Source: Maridesulfovibrio sp. (GTDB lineage: Bacteria; Desulfobacterota; Desulfovibrionia; Desulfovibrionales; Desulfovibrionaceae). Taken from it: DNA of 64,000 nucleotides. Numbering within the stretch: position 1 is the first letter of the stretch; every line of letters begins with the position of its first letter. Shown here piece by piece: positions 61,142-64,000 of this stretch. The translations under genes were made by a program, and so were the position numbers. The notes under the pieces are model-generated. The model saw only the letters and a program-made list of their open reading frames with translations, ran no database searches and had not been told where the DNA came from. The stretch lies in contig NZ_OY763930.1 in NCBI RefSeq assembly GCF_963667685.1, positions 1,967,501 through 2,031,500 of the forward strand. Reading direction: 5' to 3'.

Positions 61142-62209
61142 CTAAACAAAGGGCAGGTGGTCGGGATTGGCGTTCAGATAATCGTGGATAAGCATATTTT
61201 TGCTGTTGGAAATGCAGTGATGGCTGCAATGTTTTGCGGGGTTGATCTGGAAAAATTTTTCCCTGTTGTTGAACCAGAAATCCTTGAAGCGCACATCTTT
61301 TATTGATCCAAGAACGCCGCAATCAAGGTTGTAGGCTTTATCCTGACAGGAGTAGACACGCTGGTCGGCTCCGATTATCGGAAGAATCTGCTGGTAGGGG
61401 CACCATTCGTAGGGCTTATCAAATTTTTCATCCAACTCGTGATAGGAATCGAAGACCTCAAATCCGGAATCCTCGAGTTCTTCCTTGGCCTGCTGAGTCT
61501 GGTCTTTGATTCTGCCGAATACGGGAGCGTGGTAACGGTTGTTTTCCTGTCCGTCATTGCTGACTACACAAGGTGAGAATTTTATGCTGTCCACCCCGGC
61601 GTCTTTGAGCTTGCAGGCCATATCAAAAACATGTTCGGCATTGTCCCTGCTGATGACATAGCTAACGCCCAGAAAACATTTGCCGCCAAGTTTTTTGAAA
61701 TTCTTAATGTTGGTCATGATGTTGGAAAATTCATCTTCACCCACCGAGCGGAAGCGGGAGTAGCTTGGGCCGTCCCATCCGTCCATGGAAATCCTGATCC
61801 ACGTACCCATTGAAGAGAAAACATCGGCAATTTCACCTTGCAGCAGTCCGCCGTTGGTCAGGGTGGCGATGCTGACGCCCCCTTCGGCCAGCGTTCGGGC
61901 AGTGGTTGCCAGTTGCGGATAGCAGAGCGGTTCACCTCCTCCGCTGAAAGTCACCGCCTTAACACCCATTTCAATACAGTCGGCAACGATTTCCTTCATT
62001 TTCAGTGCCGGAATGCGGTCGGCAATAGACATATCCTGTCCTAGTTGCAGATTTGGGTTGCGGTAGGCGCAATAGCTGCAACTATGGTTGCAGGCGTTGG
62101 TCGGTTTGATACGGATGTGGATAGGTGCTTCTGTGCGTTGGGATTCCGGGGGCAATGAGTCCAGTTTATGCTGGTAGTGAAATATTTTCAGATTGGTATA
62201 GAGCTGCAT
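61142..62209 (-). CDS. Radical SAM protein with SPASM-type tail
   Basis: The 355-residue protein has the radical SAM motif CNHSCSYCAY (C-x3-C-x2-C) near residue 37, GGGEPLCYP, and a C-terminal Fe-S region with CPYQQILPIIGADQRVYSCQ, LDCGVLG and a final CSHHCI. The substrate may be a sugar, peptide or a small acid. The opening (PIHIRIKPTNACNHSCSYC) is like group proteins in surface sugar clusters. It lies 12 bases before the fusion gene and 12 after the methyltransferase gene, so it is part of one operon. Confidence 0.88.
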   Translation of the reverse strand: MQLYTNLKIFHYQHKLDSLPPESQRTEAPIHIRIKPTNACNHSCSYCAYRNPNLQLGQDMSIADRIPALKMKEIVADCIEMGVKAVTFSGGGEPLCYPQLATTARTLAEGGVSIATLTNGGLLQGEIADVFSSMGTWIRISMDGWDGPSYSRFRSVGEDEFSNIMTNIKNFKKLGGKCFLGVSYVISRDNAEHVFDMACKLKDAGVDSIKFSPCVVSNDGQENNRYHAPVFGRIKDQTQQAKEELEDSGFEVFDSYHELDEKFDKPYEWCPYQQILPIIGADQRVYSCQDKAYNLDCGVLGSIKDVRFKDFWFNNREKFFQINPAKHCSHHCISNSKNMLIHDYLNANPDHLPFV

Positions 62210-62221
62210 GGTATCCCCCGT

Positions 62222-62881
62222 TTATTCGAAGTAGATGAATTCATAGTCGCCGGAAAAATGAAATTCTTCAAAGAGCCATTCCCATTCTTCTTTACTGAAA
62301 AAAGACTCGCAGGTCAGTGCCCAGCATTGGAGATTAAACAATTCCTGCTCGTTACGGAAACTTTCCACACAAAGATATTTATTTTTTCCTACCCGCTCCA
62401 TTTCAGCCAAGGCTTTTTTGAGGTTGAAAACGGGCAGGTTGTGCAGGGAATTTATGGATATGACCAGATCAAATTCACCGTCCGTACAGGGGAGCGGCTC
62501 TTCTGCGCGGTGCAGGAACAGTTTTTCTTTAATTTCATCTTTGGCTTCATTCAGCCCGTGGCGCGAGATATCGAAACCGTGGACCTCCATGCCAAGCTTA
62601 TGCAGCTCGTATAGCAGGAAAGCCTTGCCGCAGCCCATGTCCAGAATACGTGAGCCTTTTCGCAGTTCGTAGGTTTCGATCAACCCTTTCGCCATTGGAG
62701 TCCAGTAGCCCTCAAGGTAGCGGTAGCCGCCGTAGCCGTAACGGCGGTCGCCGTCCCAGTAATCGAATTCGTATTCCTTGGCCTTGAGCATGCACTGCAC
62801 CTTGTTGTCCACCATACGCGGCAGATATTCGCGCTTGGTGGATGTGTGCAGAGGAGTAATTAAATTGAGCAGTTTTCCCAT
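62222..62881 (-). CDS. Class I SAM-dependent methyltransferase
   Basis: The 219-residue protein has the SAM site RILDMGCGKAFLLYELHKLG (about 78-97), an acid in GFDIS and the post-strand DLVISINSLHNL. It transfers a methyl group to an unknown target; the neighbours suggest a sugar or surface polymer. The start has a weak ribosome site. The gene is the first after the repeat copy B, so a terminator or promoter may lie in that gap. Confidence 0.86.
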   Translation of the reverse strand: MGKLLNLITPLHTSTKREYLPRMVDNKVQCMLKAKEYEFDYWDGDRRYGYGGYRYLEGYWTPMAKGLIETYELRKGSRILDMGCGKAFLLYELHKLGMEVHGFDISRHGLNEAKDEIKEKLFLHRAEEPLPCTDGEFDLVISINSLHNLPVFNLKKALAEMERVGKNKYLCVESFRNEQELFNLQCWALTCESFFSKEEWEWLFEEFHFSGDYEFIYFE

Positions 62882-62890
62882 TTTTTATCT

Positions 62891-63020
62891 GATGCGCTTC
62901 GCGGTTTGGATGAAATGATTTTGCCTTCGGCGGCCCTTCGGGGAGCCTCCCGGCGGGCTCTCCGAGGGCCAAAGAAACTTTTTGAAAAAAGTTTCTCTGG
63001 ACTCTTCAAAAACTTTTATT
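62891..63020. repeat. Dispersed intergenic repeat, copy B, with two hairpins
   Basis: The head (62891-62934) matches copy A at 591-635 (GATGCGCTTCGCGGTTTGG, ending TTCGGCGGC). Two inverted repeats follow: one built from GGCCCTTCGGGGAGCC with GGCTCTCCGAGGGCC, and one from AGAAACTTTTT with AAAAAGTTTCT. It fills the gap between the transketolase and methyltransferase genes. The second hairpin could end transcription. Confidence 0.65.
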
Positions 63021-63052
63021 AGATCTTCGCCGAAAATTAATGAATTTTTAGA

Positions 63053-63973
63053 TTATTTTAATAGCTTGCTGGTTTCTTTTACTATGTTTTCGGCGGTCAA
63101 CCCGTTGTGGGCGAAGTGCTCCAGCTGTGAGCCGTAGTTTTCGCTGAAATTATCCGCCAGCCCCAGCCTTTTCATGCGTAGTGGATTGGGCAGGCAGGCT
63201 TCAGCCAGAATTTCTGCTACTGCGCTGCCGAGGCCGCCGAGGATGGTGTTTTCCTCCAAGGTGATTACCGCCCGCGCTTTTCGCGCCCGTGAAATTATGG
63301 CTTCGCTGTCCAGTGGTTTGATTGTAGGCAGGTGCAGGATTCCGGATTTGATGCCTGATTCAGCCAGCAGCTCTGCCCCCTGTTTCATAACTCCGAGCAT
63401 AACTCCGCAGCCGATGAGCAGCACTTCCTCTCCTTCGCCATAGGAGTAGGCCCTGCCGATTTCAAAGGTTTCTTCCTCGGTGACGATGGGATCGTAGCCC
63501 TTTGCCAAGCGTATGAAGATCGGCCCTTGGTGATCGAGGGTCTGCGGCATGAGCCTGTTCATCTCCTCGGCATCCGCCGGACAAAGCACGGTAAGGTTGG
63601 GAATAACCCGCAGGATGGAAAGATCTTCGGTTGCCCAGTGGGTCGGGCCGAGCGGAGCATAGACCAGTCCGCCGCCGTTACCGATGAAGCGCACATTCAG
63701 GTTGTGCATGCAGGCATCGAGCAGAACCTGCTCGTAACAACGACGCGTCAGAAAACTTTGGATGGTGTTAACGTAGACGATTTTACCTTCATGGGCCATT
63801 CCACAGGCCATGCCCACTGCGTTGGCTTCAGCGATGCCTTCCATGAAAAAGCGGTCCGGCATTTCTTCTTTAAAATGGGAGAGGGTTCCTGCACCGAGGT
63901 CGGAGCCTACAAATACAACCCGCTCGTCATTCTTAGCCAGTTGATATACCTGTTCCAGACAAGCTTTACGCAT
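63053..63973 (-). CDS. Transketolase family C-terminal subunit
   Basis: The 306-residue protein has the pyrimidine-binding domain (MRKACLEQVYQLAKNDERVV, FMEGIAEANAVGMACG with the catalytic Glu, RFIGNGGGLVYAPLGPTHWA) and the C-terminal domain (GEGEEVLLIGCGV). It is half of a split transketolase or DXP-synthase-like enzyme; the N-terminal half should be the gene upstream. In sugar clusters these pairs make unusual sugars or aromatic starters. It overlaps that gene by eight bases. Confidence 0.92.
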   Translation of the reverse strand: MRKACLEQVYQLAKNDERVVFVGSDLGAGTLSHFKEEMPDRFFMEGIAEANAVGMACGMAHEGKIVYVNTIQSFLTRRCYEQVLLDACMHNLNVRFIGNGGGLVYAPLGPTHWATEDLSILRVIPNLTVLCPADAEEMNRLMPQTLDHQGPIFIRLAKGYDPIVTEEETFEIGRAYSYGEGEEVLLIGCGVMLGVMKQGAELLAESGIKSGILHLPTIKPLDSEAIISRARKARAVITLEENTILGGLGSAVAEILAEACLPNPLRMKRLGLADNFSENYGSQLEHFAHNGLTAENIVKETSKLLK

Positions 63974-63998
63974 GGTAATCCTCGATACTCTTGATGAT
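63966..63998 (-). CDS. 3' end of the upstream gene, probably transketolase N-terminal subunit (partial)
   Basis: The minus strand keeps an open frame of 10 codons (IIKSIEDYHA) ending at TAA 63966-63968, which overlaps the start of the C-terminal subunit gene by eight bases. Position and overlap suggest the thiamine-binding N-terminal half of the split transketolase, but too little is present to show it. Confidence 0.55.
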   Translation of the reverse strand: MIKSIEDYHA

Positions 63999-64000
63999 AC

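Noticed and set aside
62881-63052. Copy B of the repeat as an insertion sequence end
   Set aside because: No transposase gene or target duplication is visible.

Overview
The window looks like chromosome from a marine Desulfovibrio-type sulfate reducer (Desulfovibrionaceae, Maridesulfovibrio-like). The reasons are an anaerobe-style nif operon with two PII genes between nifH and nifD, an unfused short nifK, a NifD with a clostridial-type insert, typical deltaproteobacterial PAS/GGDEF sensors, and moderate GC. The species cannot be named from the sequence alone.

Layout. 1-6114 (+) is the end of a flagellar block: hook protein end, flgK, flgL, fliD. A capsule-type glycosyltransferase follows. 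7604-9196 (+) is nifA behind its own sigma54 promoter. 9405-12085 (-) holds a secreted protein of unknown function and an RTX-like acidic repeat protein. 12352-23055 (-) is the nitrogenase operon nifH-nifI1-nifI2-nifD-nifK-(NifB-like paralog without cluster cysteines)-2Fe2S ferredoxin-GNAT-nifE-nifN-nifB. It is divergent from nifV and a MORN-like partner (23378-25347, +), and both sides carry sigma54 promoters.

25350-43467 (-) is one co-directional run of 20 genes. It forms a complete dedicated type II fatty-acid/polyketide system resembling aryl polyene (APE) clusters: two ACPs, three ketosynthases with catalytic Cys plus one chain-length-factor-like partner with Gln, a ketoreductase, two complementary hot-dog dehydratases, a thioesterase, an AMP ligase, two acyltransferases, a GT2-DUF2062 protein, LolA, an MMPL exporter and two lipoproteins. 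It also has two enzymes not in the basic APE set: a B12-binding radical SAM protein and a phytoene-desaturase-like flavoenzyme. This is the best candidate for an undescribed system; the product is probably an unusual exported or outer-membrane lipid.

43523-56815 carries signalling and housekeeping genes: a tiny lipoprotein, a GAF-PAS-GGDEF protein, a hybrid histidine kinase, an RND efflux pair, a cupin, a PAS histidine kinase, an aldo/keto reductase divergent from a LysR regulator, and two very small membrane proteins. 56855-64000 (-) looks like a surface-sugar or modification cluster: split transketolase, methyltransferase, radical SAM-SPASM protein, SDR-methyltransferase fusion, and a TPR protein with a SPASM-like tail. 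A dispersed intergenic repeat occurs at both ends of the window (591-663 and 62891-63020). No tRNA, rRNA, CRISPR array or insertion sequence was seen.
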